This document shows positions 23,001 through 38,000 of a stretch of 64,000 bases of DNA, in pieces (position 1 is the stretch's first letter; each line of letters starts with the position of its first letter). A program made the position numbers and the translations under genes. The notes beneath the pieces were generated by a model. It worked only from the letters and a program-made list of their open reading frames with translations. It did not search any database and was not told the origin of the DNA. Origin of the DNA: Bettongia penicillata ogilbyi (taxonomy: Eukaryota; Chordata; Mammalia; Diprotodontia; Potoroidae); assembly GCA_023548195.1 (NCBI GenBank), contig JAJHZJ010000043.1:868001-932000 (forward strand), in the 5' to 3' direction.

Positions 23001-26000
23001 TGTGTCCCTACAGAGAGACTAAATTAGTCCCTGTTTGCAGGACACTTCCTCCATTCTCCTGGGAGAAGGCCACAAGGACATATGTATGCCAGTTCTGACA
23101 GAGTAAATATAAAGAGAAGGCATGCCAGCTGCTCTGGGAGGCTTTGGTGGGAGGATCATCTCTAAGTGGGGGATGCTTGAGTTGAGCCTTGAAGAAAGCT
23201 GAGGACAAGGTGAGGATGAAGGGCCTTCCAGACCTGGGGGTCAAGTTAGCAAAGGCTTGGCGGTGGGAGGTGGAGCATGGGGAGCAAGAACACTTTGCTT
23301 GAATGAGTGTGTGATAAAGTGGAGCAGGTTGGTCGGGCTGGGAAGGGCTGTGAGGCTGAAATGAAGCTTCACTTACCTTGAAAGTGAGAACAGAAATGCT
23401 CAGTGGGGAGCCGGCTGAGACAGTGCGCTATGCCCTGGCTCCAGGCAGCTGCAGCCTCAGGGCTTGGAGGGACTGGCAGATGGGATGACTAAGCCTCTGC
23501 CAGAAATTTCTGAAAGATCATGGACGATGGGAGAGAGGCACATATTGGAGTTTTCTAAAAAGAGGAGGAAACAGCTAAGAGCCTACTGGTTGCAAGGCGG
23601 TAGTCGACTTTGGTGTCTGCAGATCCAAGGTGGAATGGGGCATCAACATGGAAGGACAAGGGGGCTAGCCTCACCCCTTTTCCTTTAGGGCACAACACTG
23701 GACTAGAGGGCGAGAGGAGAATGGATGCTGGGGTTGAGCAGACCCAATTTTAGCCAAGATCTTGTTCTTAGGGAGAAGGTGGAGGGACCAGCTCAGATGA
23801 GAACATAGTCTGCGGGATTCAAAACTCATTGGCTGGCATGACTGAAAAGGGGAATTGCTTTTTTAAAAAAACCAACATTTTTATTGCTCTCTCTAATTTT
23901 TACACTCTTAGGGTTTTTCTCGGGTATCCTCCCTGCCCCTTTCCAGAGAGCTGTCCTACCTAACATTTAGTATTTTTTTGAAGACAGAAGAAAGGGGGAA
24001 AAAATCTTTATCGATTATCAATGCATAGAAAAAGTCTGAAAGCTTTGGATCTTCCATGTGATCTGGGAAATTGCCCCCTCCAGAGGGTGACAGGGGTGGC
24101 CTGTCATATTTCTTCTTTTGAGTCATGTGAATTGTTCAGTTTGAGCATGGCAGGGGGTCTCCAGGGGAATATCGCAGGATCTGGGCTGGGTCCTGGACTG
24201 CTTCACAGTTTTGTCCATGACTTGGATAAAGCAATGAATGCCATGTTCATCACGTTTGCAGGGGACACCTAGCTGAGAGAGAAGGAGGACATAGTGAGTG
24301 ACAGTCAGGACCTCAAAAGATCTGGACAGATGAGAGCATTGGGCTGAATCTGATAAAATGAAATTTGGTGGGAATCCCTGTAAAGTTGTTTTTTGGTTAT
24401 TTGGTTGTCAGACTCTTCATGAGCCATTCGGGGTTTTCTTTGCAGAGATACTGGAGTGAGTTGCCATTTCCTTCTCTACTCATCTTACAGATGAGGAAAC
24501 AGGCACCCATGGTGAAGTGACTTGCCCAGGGTCACACAGCTAAGCTAGTCAGTGTCTGGGGCCAGATCTGAACTTGGGAATGAGCCTTCCTGATGCTTGG
24601 GGCCCAGTGCTCTGTGCACTGTGGCACCTCCTAGCACCCCTTGAAGTCTTGCACTTGGGTACAAACAATAAATCCGGAAATTTAAGACAGATAGGCATGG
24701 AGAGACAGCAGTTGTTCTGAAAAGGGTTTGGGAGTTTGATTTGAAACTCAACATGAGCTGTCAGACTTCATCTGGAGGGTCACATGGATCACTGGACAGG
24801 CCTCAGATATGGAAGGTCTGGGGTAGGGAAGGGCCTGGAGCCCATGACCTTGTCTGGGCTCGTTAGGGTTGGCTTGGAAGAGGGCTTTGCATTATTCTCT
24901 TGGACTGCAGAGCTAGAAGCAGGGGTGGGGCAGGAGCGGGAGAGCTGCCCCACGCCGGAGGGGCCACTTTCCTCCGGGATGGCACGAGGGGGTGGGGGCT
25001 GCCGAGGGTCTATGATAATATATTGTGTAGGAACTTTTTTAGATCAGTGTGCCCAGAGAAACCGCAGGACGTGTGTGTGGCTGGTAGTGCTTTCCTATCG
25101 ACCACAAAAGCACCTGCTGTATGTCAGGCACGCTCTTAGTAGCCAGGATGTCAAGGGCAGAGAGTGAGAGTGGGCTGACATTTAACTGGAGGGGGTTAGG
25201 GTTGTAAAACTGACCTTTATCTGCGTACGTACATGTGCGTACACAGACTTTCACAGGGGTAACGTTCCTGCAAAAGGGACTAAAGGCAAAACCTTAAATG
25301 TTGCTACATTAAACCAATGGGAAATAGGGCTGAGGCTCCCATGACCTCTGACTTTTTGCTTGGTTGGTTGGTCATTGTCCTTCGCCTTTGAAGAGGACCG
25401 AAGTGACATGATTGTTGTAAAGTGAAATTTCAGTGTGTCCCACTGTGGCTGATCAGACCAATACGAGCTTGGAATGCTCCACCACAGGTTGGACACATAT
25501 AATCTGGGTGAATATTTGGGGTGGATATCCCAAATTTGGGCATCCTGCGTTTACTTTGTGCTGTCTCAATTCTGCTTTGCTCAAAGAGCACAGCACCCTT
25601 TGTGATGTGGGCATGTCATGCTGAAGGGTCCTGTGCCAGTGCCTGCCATGTTGCACAGTCAAATCCGAAGTTTGCTAGAGATTGCTGAAATTAGTTTTCT
25701 GCATATACTTTTTCTTATAACAAAACACAAATTCTGATAACATGTACTTTTCCTGGCCCAGTAACCATGAAAAAGCCCATAAAATGCAGGTGAAAGGAGA
25801 GGCCAGAGGGGACAGGGAGAGGCAGGGGCAGCTGCCATCTCTGATCTCTCTTCTGCCCTCATACTGTGCCTCACCTCGAAGGGAGTCCTTGCCCTGGGTA
25901 GGGGTGACCCCCTTCAGGCCTTTTACCCCCAGAACTTAGCTACTTTTCCATTTTGTCACTTTCCTCATCAGCCCTTAAGAGGTGACTAGCACTTTCTGGA

Positions 26001-29000
26001 GCAGATCATGAATACTTTTATAAAGACTTTTCTCTTTTTTGAAAATATAAACTTGCATGTGTGCTTTGCTGTGAGTGTGCATGGTTGGCCAAAGGCACAG
26101 TGTTGTTGGTGAGTAAGGGAGAGAAGGCATTTTGGCTGGGTTGCTGAGGAACGAGGGGAAGGATGCCTGATGGGACTACAAGAGGTTGGGGTCAGTTTGC
26201 CGAGGACTTTAATCGCTAAACAGAGGGGTAATTTATATTTGTGCAGAGACAGTAAATAGCAGACCCCTGGAAGCAGTTGAGAAGATCACCACTGTTAGAT
26301 GTGTGCTTAGGGGAGAGTGATTCCTTGGGTTGCTGTGAGTTGGGTGACTGGAGGGAGTGGGACCTGAGGCCTGGCTACTGCAGAAGCTTGGAAGGTCCCC
26401 TGAGGACCTGAGCTTCATTTCTGGGATCTGTTATGTGACTGGGGAACTGATTGACCTGGTGGTCTGAGGGATCATGGTGCCACGGGGGCCTGGGGAGCTG
26501 GGGCTTCCTGGTCTCTCCCTCCTGGTGCCTCAAGGCTCTGGAGCAGGTGCAACTGGTTTCTCCTGACTAGTTCTTGGCAGCCATTCATTCTGACTGCTCC
26601 AACCTGTTTTAAGCTGGTATTTCATGCCCTTCTAGGATTCTGGGCTGGGAATGTTCCATTATCTAGCATGTAGAAAACATGGCACTAAAAACTTCAAAGT
26701 GGAACCTTAGGTCCGATAGCCACTGGCCTTCAGGTAGAAATTGGACTCCATCAGAGTTGTTTGTTCCCCCACTTGACTTTTGGCTCAGGGTGTAGTTAGG
26801 GTGGGCTTCTCCATCTGGGCCTGAAGGCAGCTGTGTATTCAAGGGTGCTGCTTCACAGTGTCTCAAGGACTGTAGGTCGGTCGGTTGCCAAGACCATTTC
26901 CAGCAATTCTGTAGATGCTCTTGTGAAAGCCTTTGACACACAGATATCTTCTCAGTTTAAAGACTCACCATGTATTCCCTGCAGTGGAATTATTAGGTCA
27001 ACTAGAGATGATTTAGTTTTTAAATTTGTTTTGGTTGAGTGCATTGTCTCTTTAGCCCCTGGTGCCTTGCATGTTCCTGGCACAGTGTAGGTGATTTATA
27101 AATAAATGCTTGTTGACTGGACTTAGTTTCACCGTCAGTGAACTGGTGAGGGTTAAAAGGTAAGACCAGGTAGCAAAAGCTCAGTGTTTACTCTGTGGGT
27201 CAGAAATACATATCCATGAGAAAACCATCGAGTTTCTCTTCCAACCTGGGAAGACAATGTTCATGAAAAGGGAGAGGAGGGTGCAACTAGGCCTCATTGA
27301 CCAGATCTTGTGGTGTGAGATGACCTTGTGACTGATGGAGAGACAACCAGCCAAGCCTGAGTTTTGGTGTCTGGAAGTCTGGAGCAGAGTGGGGCGGGCC
27401 TCCCAGTTTGTTAGTCCAGGCTGTATCTGGATATAAGTCATCTCTCCCTGGTGCTGGGTGGTTCTTTCAAAAAAGTGGAACCAAAAGTTTGGGGGCTTTG
27501 TCTTAAGATGCTGTGAAACCTCATTTCTTTAGGAAGAAAAATGTCTTCACCTTTCTTCAACCTCACTCTCCTTCCTTTTAAAAAAAGAAACCCTTTTGAG
27601 TCCATTTTATGTTTTGAAGGCAATAAGTTTTGGAAGACAGAAGGTAGTAATGACCATTAACCAGACCTGAGTTTGAGCCCAGCCCTGGGCAGACAGTAGC
27701 TTTGTAACCTGGGCAAGTCACTGCTTGCTCTGAGAAACATCAGCCCTGATGTGGGGGTTGTAAGAGCTTCTTCCAGATTTGGTACCCTCACTGTGCTGTA
27801 TGTGAAGGATTCTCAGCTCTGGAAAGGCGCAGTGAATTGGAGGGGTGTGTGACTGGGGCAGCAGCAGTGGGTGCTGTTTACTTGTGTCACCACCATAAAT
27901 GTTGACTGGCTAGAAATCTGCTCAGGAAAGGGCCCTACTCGTGAGATACTTATGAAAAGAGTTTTAACCTTGTGCCTGGCACATAGTAGGGGCTTCTTCC
28001 GTTCACCTCTCCCTCCATTCAGAATATCCCTTTTTTTCACAGGGCACTGCCATCTTTCCAGTCTCCCTGGCTTTCCAGCTTTGATGGGAATTTCCAACCC
28101 TGATCCTACCCAGCTTGGATTCTTCATCCCTCCCTGTCCACTCACTTGTCTTCTCAGTTTTACTTCTCCAACAGTTTTTGTGTCTTTCCTTTGCTGTGGC
28201 CTTCCAGGGCCATTGTTTTAGGTCTTTTGTCAGTCTCTTGCAGTCCCCTCCTAATTCCCGCATCCTGGGTGACCCTGGCAAAGGGCAGGCAGATTGGAAA
28301 GGATAAGCCAAGTCGGGATTGTTTCATTCTCTGTGTTTTTACACCCAGTGCCTGGCAAATAGTGATGCTTAATGATTACTTATTGATTAATTTGATAAGA
28401 AGTTTATTGAATCTGGTTAAACTGCCTTTGGTGACCTTATAATGAGCCACTTAATTGTGTAGTTCAGCCCTTTCCTTTTAGAGTATGAGCTCCTTCCGGG
28501 ATAAGGACAATCTTTGTCGCTTCTGTGTTAGCAGAGGTTAGGTTAGCAAGGTGGGTGGCAGGCACACAGGCATGCAGTAGGTGCTTAAGCAGTGCTTTTC
28601 TGGTCTGTCTGTCATCTGAGTGTTTGTGATGCTGCTCTTTAGTGTGAAGATTGTGTATCCTTGTAGAATATGTTGTGGAGTATGGTGGATGGTCTTGTCC
28701 AAACCTCATTTCTGCCAGACTGCTTCCCAGTTTTCCCAGCAGTTTTTATCCATAAAAAGTACTTGGTTTTTCAGTGCTGGATTACTGAATGCCATTATCT
28801 CCTGTCCTCCCTTGTCTCTTCTGTTCCATGGAACTGCTTCTGTTTGTGAACCAGAACTACGTGCCTTCTGTGACTACCTCTTTATAACCCAGTGTGAGGT
28901 CTGCGCTGGCTGGTCCCTCTTTTCATCATTTCAAGTCATCTTTTATAGCTTGTGTTTTTTTATTTTACCAAGTTCTACAAAGTATCCCCTTGGTCATTGA

Positions 29001-32000
29001 ATTGGCATGGCATGAAAACTAAGCTAATTGTGTTCACGTTGTCATTTCTATTACGTGGTCCACCCACAGTACTCATGAGCTTTCTTGTTACATTTCATTG
29101 CTTGAAGGAACACTGTAATAGAATCTGAAGAGGTTTTTTGGTGTGCTTCTGTAGGTTGAGCCTCAAATGTTTTACACGTTTTGTCATTATTAGATGGAAT
29201 TTCCTTTTTTATTGTTGCCTCTTAGGTTCTGTCGATACAGAAATGAATCCAATTTTTGAGGGTTTATTTTGGAGCCCGTGATTTTGCTGAAGATATCAGT
29301 TGTCTCACATGATATCTTTGCTGATTCCCTAGGATTTTCTAAGTAAACTGTCCTGTCATAAGCAAGCAAAGATACCTGCCTCTCTGCCTTTATTTCTTTT
29401 GTCTTATTGTTGTTGCTGCCATTTTCAGAACTATATTAATAATGGAGAGAAGGCATTCATCCTTACTTGTACTGGTATTTGTTGGGAAAGCTTCTGTCCC
29501 TGTTACATAGATGATTGCTTTTGCTTTTAGTTACTTTTGATGACATTAAAAAAATGTTCCTGTGTGACCATACTTTTGAGGGTTTTTAGCACAAATCATC
29601 AATGTATTTTGTCAAAGACTTTTTCTGCATCTCTTGAGATATAGTCATGTATCTGGACACATAGATATTGCAAATACAGAAAAGTTGTAAATAATAAATA
29701 TGTCCTTCACAGACCATGATGCAATAAAAATAATCAGTCCAGGGAGCACAGAACCGGATGCAGAATTAATGAAATCTTAAATGATGAATGGGGCAAAGAA
29801 CAGTGATAGAAACAGTAACAGTGTGAAAGAAAGTGATGATGAAACATCTCAACATTTCTGGGATGTGCCTAAAGCAATCCTCAGGGGAAGGGAAGCATCC
29901 TTGAAAAAAATCAGGTTTATTTTATTTTTGGATCTGCTTTTTCTCTCTCTCCTCCCTCCCTACTGAAAACCACACCACCAAAATGAAAAACAAAAGCCTG
30001 TGACAGATATGTGTAGTCCTTCAGAATGCATTCCTGTATAGGATCTGTCCTGAACAGGACTTCATCTGTTTGGAAAGGAGGGCTCCATCATGAGTCCTCT
30101 CAATTGTAATATGCAGTTGTGCTGGGCAGAGTTCTAAGTCTTTCACAATTAATTGCTTTTCTGCAAATATCCTCAAACAAAATAGAAAAGGACAGGATTA
30201 ATAAACTGAATATTCACTTCATTTTTTTTTTGGATGTCTAACTTATTTTAAAAAATTGTTTAAATTATTAATTTGTTTTCAGTTTTCTACAATCACTTCC
30301 ACAAGTCTTAGATTTTCTCCTCCTCCCTCCCCCCCTCCCTGAGGCAGCATGCAGTCTTGTATGGATTTTACACATACATTCTTATTAAACACATTTTTCA
30401 CATCAGTCATGTTGCATAGAAGAATTAAAATGAATGGGAGAAACCATGAGAAAAACCCAAACAAAACAAAACATAACAGAAAAGAAAATATTCTGCTTCA
30501 TTCTGCTCTCCAGTTCCATAGTCCTTTCTCTGGATGTGGATGGCATTTTGCCTTGAGTCCTTTGGGAATGTTTTAGGTCCTTCCATTGCTGTGAAGGCTA
30601 AGTATACCAGAAAAATTCTTCTCACACTGTGGTTGTTACTGTGTACAATGATCTCCCAGTTTTGCTCCTTTCTCAGTATCAGTTCTTGTAACTTCTTCGA
30701 GACCTGTCTGAAGTCTTCCTTTTCATCATTTCTTACAGCACAATAGCATTCCATTACATTCATATGCCACAACTTGTTCAGCCATTCCCCAATTGATGGG
30801 CATCCCCTTGATTTCCAATTCTTGGCCACCACAAAGAGAACTGCTATAAATATTTTTGTACACGTGGGACCCTTTCCCATTTTTGTGATTTCTTTGGGAT
30901 ACTGTCCTAGAAGCGATATTGCTGGGTCAAAGGGTATGCACATTTTTGTAGCCCTTTGGGCATAGTTCCAAATTGCTCTCCATAGTGATTGGATTAGCTC
31001 ACAACTTCACCAACAATGAATTAGTATTCCAACTCTCCCACATCTTTTCCAACATTTATCATTTTCCTGTTTTGTCTTGTTAGTCAATTTGGTAGGTGTG
31101 ATATGGTGCCTCAGAGTTGTTTTGATTTGTATCTAGAGCATTTTTTTCATTTGACTATAGATAGCTTTAATTTCTTCCTCTGAAAACTGCCTGTTCATAT
31201 CCTTTGACCATTTGTCAACTGGAGAATGACTTGTATTCTTGTATGTTTGACTCATTTTCTATATATTTTAGAAATGAGGCCTTTATCATGGACACTAATT
31301 ATAAAAATTCTTTCCTAGTTTTCTGCTTCCTTCCTAATCTAATTTTGCATTGGGTTTATCTGTGCAAAAACTTTTCAATTTAATGTAATCAAAATGGTCC
31401 ATTTTGCATTTCATAATGTTCTCTTATCTCTTGTTTGGTCATAAATCTGACAGCTACACTATCGCTTGCTCCCCTAATTTGTTTATAGTATCAGTCTTTA
31501 TACTAGATCATGTATCCATTTGGACTTTATTCTTGTGTACGGTGTCAAGCATTCATCTTTGCCCAGTTTCCGCCACATTGTTATCCAGTTTTCTCAGCAG
31601 TTTTTATCAAACAGTGAGTTCTTATCCCAGAAGCTGAGGTCCTTGCATTTATCAAACAGTAGATTGCTATATTCATTGACTACTGTGTCTTGAGTACCTA
31701 ACCTATTCCACTGGTCTACCCCTCTACTTCTTAGCCAGTATCAAGTGGTTTTGATGCTTGCTGCTTTATAATATAATTTGAGATCTGGTAGGGCTAAGTC
31801 ACCTTCCCTAGCATTTCCTTTCATTAATTCCCTTAGTTCAGAAGCCAGAATGCCAAAAAGTAAAATGATCTTAAAGTAAGCATAAAAGAAGAGATTACAA
31901 AGTAAAGGAGAAATGGGTAAATGAAGTGAAAAAAATCATAAATAAAATGTAAAGCTGGTTTTTTAGAAAGCTACTGAGATCGACAGACCTGTAGCCAATG

Positions 32001-35000
32001 TGATTAAAAACAAGAGAACCCAAAATCCAGTCCACAAAGTGAAATCATGTAGCCATGCCAAAAGAAAGAGGAGAACTCTGGGCATGTGGCTCTGCCGGAT
32101 TCTGGTCTGCTCAAACCTAGGCAGTATTTGATTGTAGCAGGTAGCTTCCATTACTGTCCCCAGAAACTGCTCATTGAGAACTCTCTCTTTATTTCATAGG
32201 CTGCTGGTAGGATTGCTTTGCTCTTGCTGGGTACATAGAAGGGACAGATAGACCAAAGAAAGATGCTGATGCCATCCTGCTGGGCGTCCAGCGCTCATGC
32301 CTGGCATCTCTCCTCTTGGAAGTACCTGTTGGCTTTGGGCCAGCCACTGAATGTCTCTTTGTCCCCCGAGGGCTGGGCTCCAGATTAATTCATTACTAAC
32401 AGGCTTTGAAGATGAAAAGCTTTTTACATGAGGATGCTTTTATTAAAGATGTGGCTAATGAGGCTCCATATATTTGGAGTTCCTGGATTCCTGCTGAGGT
32501 GGTAATTGTACCCTCACAGTTTGGGCTTTGGTGTGTTCCAATGTTTATGATTCTTTTGGAAAGTTGCAGCGGTAGTAATCTCTTGGGGAGGTGGTGGAGC
32601 ATGGCTAGACAGGCGCCATAGTTTGGAGGGGATGGCTGCTTCAGCAAGTGCTGGTCGGAGGCCGCCATGTCTGGTTCTGCAATAGGGAGGGATTTTGGCT
32701 CCTGTGTCCCAGGTCCAGAAGGGGAATATGCCATACTTGCTTACCATTTCGCCCACTCCTTTGTCAGGAGTGGGTCAGGAGGCAGGCAGCATGAATGCTC
32801 AGTCTCATTGCATTGATGTGTGGGTTTGCCCTCGTTCCCCCCACTTGTGGGTGTTTAGCATGTTGTCAGTGCTGCGGATTGGGCCCTTCACAGATCTTTG
32901 TGGGCCCTGGGGGCCTTGTCCTGATATCCATCCGTCTCTTCCTGCCTCCCCCCCCCGCCCCCACGTCTGCCATGGGGGTCATTTGTTCTTGTCATGTCCA
33001 TTGTGTTTGACCTGGGTTAGAAGCAACAGCAGCAGAGGGGAATGGCGCCCATTTCTGTAGCTCTTGAGGGTTTGTGAAGCTCCTTTGTGAAGCAGGACTT
33101 TGTAATCCCATTTTATAGATGAGGAAGCTGAAGAGGTGTGCCCAGAGTAATGGGATGAGGAGGTGTTTGAAGTTGAATTTGAACTCAGGTCTTTTTGATG
33201 TTTGTCTCCTGCCTTCCTGTGCTTACAGAAGTTGTCCCTGTCTGGAGCAGCAGTTCTTACATTCCTTCTGCTCCCTCTTGCTTCCTCCCTCCCTTCTCTG
33301 AGTTTCCTTGAAGACTCAGTCCCTGTGCCTCACTCCAACCTCTGTTTGTTCCTGCTTACTTCCCTCAAGTCTCTTCTGGGTCCTTGAGGATGAGGAGCAT
33401 TTGCCTTTTACCCTGCTTCCCTGTTTCCCTTGGGATTTGTAAACTGTTGGGGGCTGAAAGGAAGTGACTGTTGGTCCCTCAGAGCTGGCTCCAATGGGCG
33501 CACACTGGGTTTTCTGTCCCGTGTTTGTGTGGGGAATGTGGTAACTGAGGAAATAGTTTTGGCTTCCATGGTTTTCTTTCAGAATGTTGACGCTGATGGC
33601 AGCTTGAGTGATAGTCATATCTCCCCACCAGCCAAGCGCACTCTGAAGCTCGCCGATGCTCTCTGTAAGGAGAAATCCAAGCCTCGAAGTCCTGGCCAGC
33701 GGGAGGAATGGAGCCTTGCAGCTGGCCAGTCCAGGTGAGCCCCTTGCAGGCGAGAGAGTTTGGATGCTCGCTGTCCCACTTTGTCATACCCACCTGGCAC
33801 CGAAGGGTGCTCATGTGTAGAGGAACATGTTTAAAAATTCTCCTGGTTTTCTTGCCCAGAAGGGAGCCTAGTCACCAAGAGAGGGGCATGGTCATTTCTT
33901 TAGGGACAGGCCTGAAATATAGAAGGTCTTCAGCACCCTGAGATACTGAATTATTTTATCATGTTATCAGATGGTACAAGGCTCTTAGAGTTGTGGGATG
34001 TACATAGGGGTTTGGGTGTTCTTAATGCCTGCTCCTGGGGCGGGGGGCACAGGGAAGCCACTTACTCCATGGCTTTTGTTGGCTGTTCCCCAGAGTCTTT
34101 GGGCTGCAGAAATAGGAAAGGCTTGGCCTACAAAGAGAAGGAGAGAGGCCTTTTATATATCCTTTCAGAAGCCCTAAAAATACCCCTCACCCTATTCAGT
34201 GACAACAGTTGTGTGCCCAGAAATCAAGTTTGGATCCCAGGATGTTTTTGTGATGAAACTTGAGGCTGAAAAAATCCCACCAAATGTTCAGTTTCTGCCT
34301 GAGTGGGATGATGCCACTTTTCATGGGGATTGTAAAAGGAATGAATTAAAGAGGCTGCCCAAGTCATACTTATTATGGAGGGAAAGAGCCTTCCTCTTGG
34401 AAACAACTCCTCAAATGGAGTTGCTGCCCAGGAGCTGGGGTAGTTCTTTCTTTGGTGTACTCTTTTCATGAAGTGAAGGAAGTGGTGGAGAAAGTTGAGG
34501 GCACTGCTGACCAGGGGCCCTGCCCAGAGGGGCCAGCAGGGACCTTGCTTCTGGTTGTGTCATTGAGGGGTCAAGCTGGGGAGCTCTCTTCTCCTTCCCA
34601 CATGGAGATCTGTGTCTGAGTCCTGCAGCCTCTAATTGTAGTCTGGGAGTGCTGTACTTATTGAAGTCTGCTGGGGTTTAATTAAACAAATGAGTCACAG
34701 AGCTGGAAGGGATGAGCCCAGCCTGTCACCTGCCCTGGCTCCTTGCTCTGTCTTAGAAAGTGCCCACTTTCCCTTCTCCTTAAGCTTGTTTCTCTTTGTG
34801 TCTTCAGAATTCCGTGCTTGAGCATTTCCTGTCCCTCCTTCTGGGGATCCCTTTGAATTCATCCAGGGCACACAGCAGACTGTGCCTGACTTTACCCCAG
34901 CTCTTTTGGTGAGACTGATCCCTCACCATCCAGTCACTGTGGGCAAAGAAAAGCAAACTAAACTACTCTCCCCTCCAAACAGACAGACAAACAGCAAATT

Positions 35001-38000
35001 GTATTACTAACTCCCTGGGGGCCCTTACCCTCCATTGGTCAGAGCACCTGTACAGGTGGGAATCTAAGCTCTCAGCAGCCTGGTCTCAGATGACCAGTAA
35101 TCCCAAGTCCTGAAACTTCAGTCCTGCTTTTCACAGTTAGGTGAGATGAAAAGTGTTTTGTCACAATTGTTTCTGTCTGTGTTTCACCCCAGTAGAGTCC
35201 CTGTGGTCTGAGGAGTGTTCGCTTGCCTCAGCCTGTCAGCTCAGCTTGTATCCAGAAGAGCCAGGCTGGGAGGGGGTCACTCGAGCATCATTGGGTTAGG
35301 TGAGGGTGGACGTGGAGATCTCAGGTGGACATCAAACCTGGTCTTCTCTTCTGATCTGAGCCAGCCTGGACAAGCTGGCAAGAAGTTGCCCTGACCAGCA
35401 GACACCCACCAGACCCCTTGTGGAGGGTCTCAGAAGAGTGGCTCTCCAGGCTCCAAATGCTTTAGCTACACAGCTGAGCAGTGTCCAGAGCTGGTGTGAA
35501 CTTGGGCCTTCCTGACCTCAGAACCATGCTTGGTCTACTGTAGGGCCCCCCACCCCCAGCCTGCTGGCCTCCCTCTGACTCCAGCAGCCTCTGTAAGTGT
35601 GCATTAGGTCACTGTGTGAGGAGAAAGTGGTGGCAAGGAAGCCCTGCCTAGGCTCACCCATGCTAGCAGTACAGATGGAGTCTCAGACAGCATGGAGGTG
35701 GCAGGATGGTGGCACCCAGGCCCTCCTCTTCTGCTGCACCATCAAGCCTCCTTTCCTGTCAAGCCCTTCTCCTTAGGCCTACCTCCTCTTCCTGTGTCCA
35801 GGGCCATTGCTTGGTGCCCATGGGCTAGACCTTGAAAGCTCTTGGGGAACAGGGTCTTTATGGGTTGATTGGCAGAATGGGTTTTGACCATGGTCTGGCA
35901 TACCAAATCCTACTCTCAGGTACTTCCAGATCTTTTAAGAACTTCCAGGGTTTGGGGTGGGCTTCAGGGTCCTTTCCCTTTCTTTCTGTGCTTCCCCAGA
36001 AGCCCCTGCCTCTCTGCTGCAGTTGCTTGGGCCCTGGGGCACCATTGACGCGCTCCTTTGGTTTGGCAGATCGTTGGAGGGTTTGGGCTGCCGAAGGGTT
36101 TCTTTTCCTGTTAGTGTGAGACGCCCATTTGTCTTTTCTTTTATTCTGCAAGGAAATAACTGGAAAGGAAAACTTAAACAGGTTTCCATCAATGTGTTTG
36201 TTTTTCCTCTTATGTGGGGCATAAAAATAAAACTGACTAATAATTGTAAGGAGCAAACATTCTCAAAGCAATCAGGGAATTTTGGAGAAAACTGAAGATG
36301 AGGCCTTATGTGGCCAGTAAGCATCTGGGTTAGGATTTGAGCTCGTAAGTCCAGTATGCTACCCACTGAGCTACCTAGGTGACTCAGCTAGCTTCTTGCT
36401 TGGTTGATAATTTGGGCCCATTTTACATATGAGGAAATTGAGACAGAGAGAGAGGTTCAGTGACTGGCCCAGGACCCACAGCTAGTCAGTGTTGGGGTTC
36501 CTACTACTTGCTTCATTTAGCCTGTGGACAGGGAAGCCCCACCTCTTTGGGCCTTCCTGGTTGCGTTAGAGTTGACTCAGAGCAAGTCAGTCTGTCAGTG
36601 TTTATTAAGCAACTGCTGTATGCCAGGCACAGTGCTAAGCTCTAGGGATCCAGAAAGAGGCACAAGACAATTCCTACCCTCAAGAAGCTCCTGAACTAAT
36701 GGAGGAGAAAACATACAAATAATAGCGATCCACTGATACTTACCCATCTTTCTACCCATCCATTCATTTATCCATCCATCCACTCTTACATTAGAAAATT
36801 AAACTGAGAGGTAATGGTCCAGGCATGATCAGTTTTTTAGTTAGATCAGCAGTAACTAATCAGTTGTGTCTCTGGCCTCTCGATAACCAAAGCCCTTCAG
36901 CTGGGTCTTCTTCACCTTCCTAGCTTCTTGTGCTTTGAGGAAGTCCAGGAGAACAAGGAACAGGCAGGAAAGACAATGTGACTGGTCACAGGACTGGCAG
37001 CATTTTGGCAGGGAAGAGGTGGGCTAGTAACCAGCCTACTGTGCCATTTAGGAAGGCTTGATTGGTTTATAGGGTTCACCTGTATCTTGGAGGCTTGGCT
37101 AGGGGATCAGAGTGACCAGATTGGTCTCCTTGGAAGAGAAATGCTGTAATTGCATAAAGACAGGCAAGGCCAGGATCTTTTGTGGGAGGGGAATTGTGGG
37201 GCTCAACAAATAGATGTGAAGCAACCTTAAATTCATTCAGAGGAAAAACTAAATTCCAGAGTTCAACTCAAGGACACAGGTGGCTTTAGGCAGATGCAGA
37301 CTCAAATGGTAAAAGCAATTTAGCATAAAGTTAATCACATTATATAGGATCAACACAGTAGAAATGAGAGATAGTATGAATTTTGATATTTTTGATACAC
37401 AGAGGTAATGATGTAGGACACATAGGACATAATTAGCAGAGGGAAGGCTCTGGAATGAAGAGGAGCTGGGAAAGGCTCCCTGTAGAAGGTGGGATTTTAG
37501 TGGTGACTTGAAAGAAGCCAGGGAGGTCAGTGGTCATAGCAGAGGAAGCAGAACATTCCAAGCATGAGGGATAGCCAGAGAAAATGCTGAAGGATGGAGG
37601 GCCTTGTTTGTGGGATAGCCAGGGGACTGGGGTCACTGGAGAATAAGGTATAAGAAGACTGGGAAGGTTAGAGGGGACCAGGTTATGAAGGGCTTTGAAC
37701 ACCAAGCAAAGGATTTTTTTTTTAAATTCTAGAGGCAGTAGGGAGTTTATTGAATAAGGGGGGACATGGCTAGATCTGCACTTTAGGAAAATCACTGTGG
37801 ACGCTAAATGGAGGATGGACTAGAGTAGGGAGAGACTTGGGGCAGGCAGACCCCCCCCCCAGATTAATGCAATAGTCCAGGTGTGAGGTGCTGAGGGTCT
37901 GCGCATGGGTAGGAAAGAGGGGCATAGTGGAGAGATTCTGCAGAGATGAAATTGATAGGCCTTGGCACCATATTGGATCTTGGGAGGGGTTGTGTGTATG

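Noticed and set aside
30425..30943. 172-codon minus-strand frame as a host protein
   Set aside because: It is the L1 ORF2 C-terminus ([26 protein letters not shown]).
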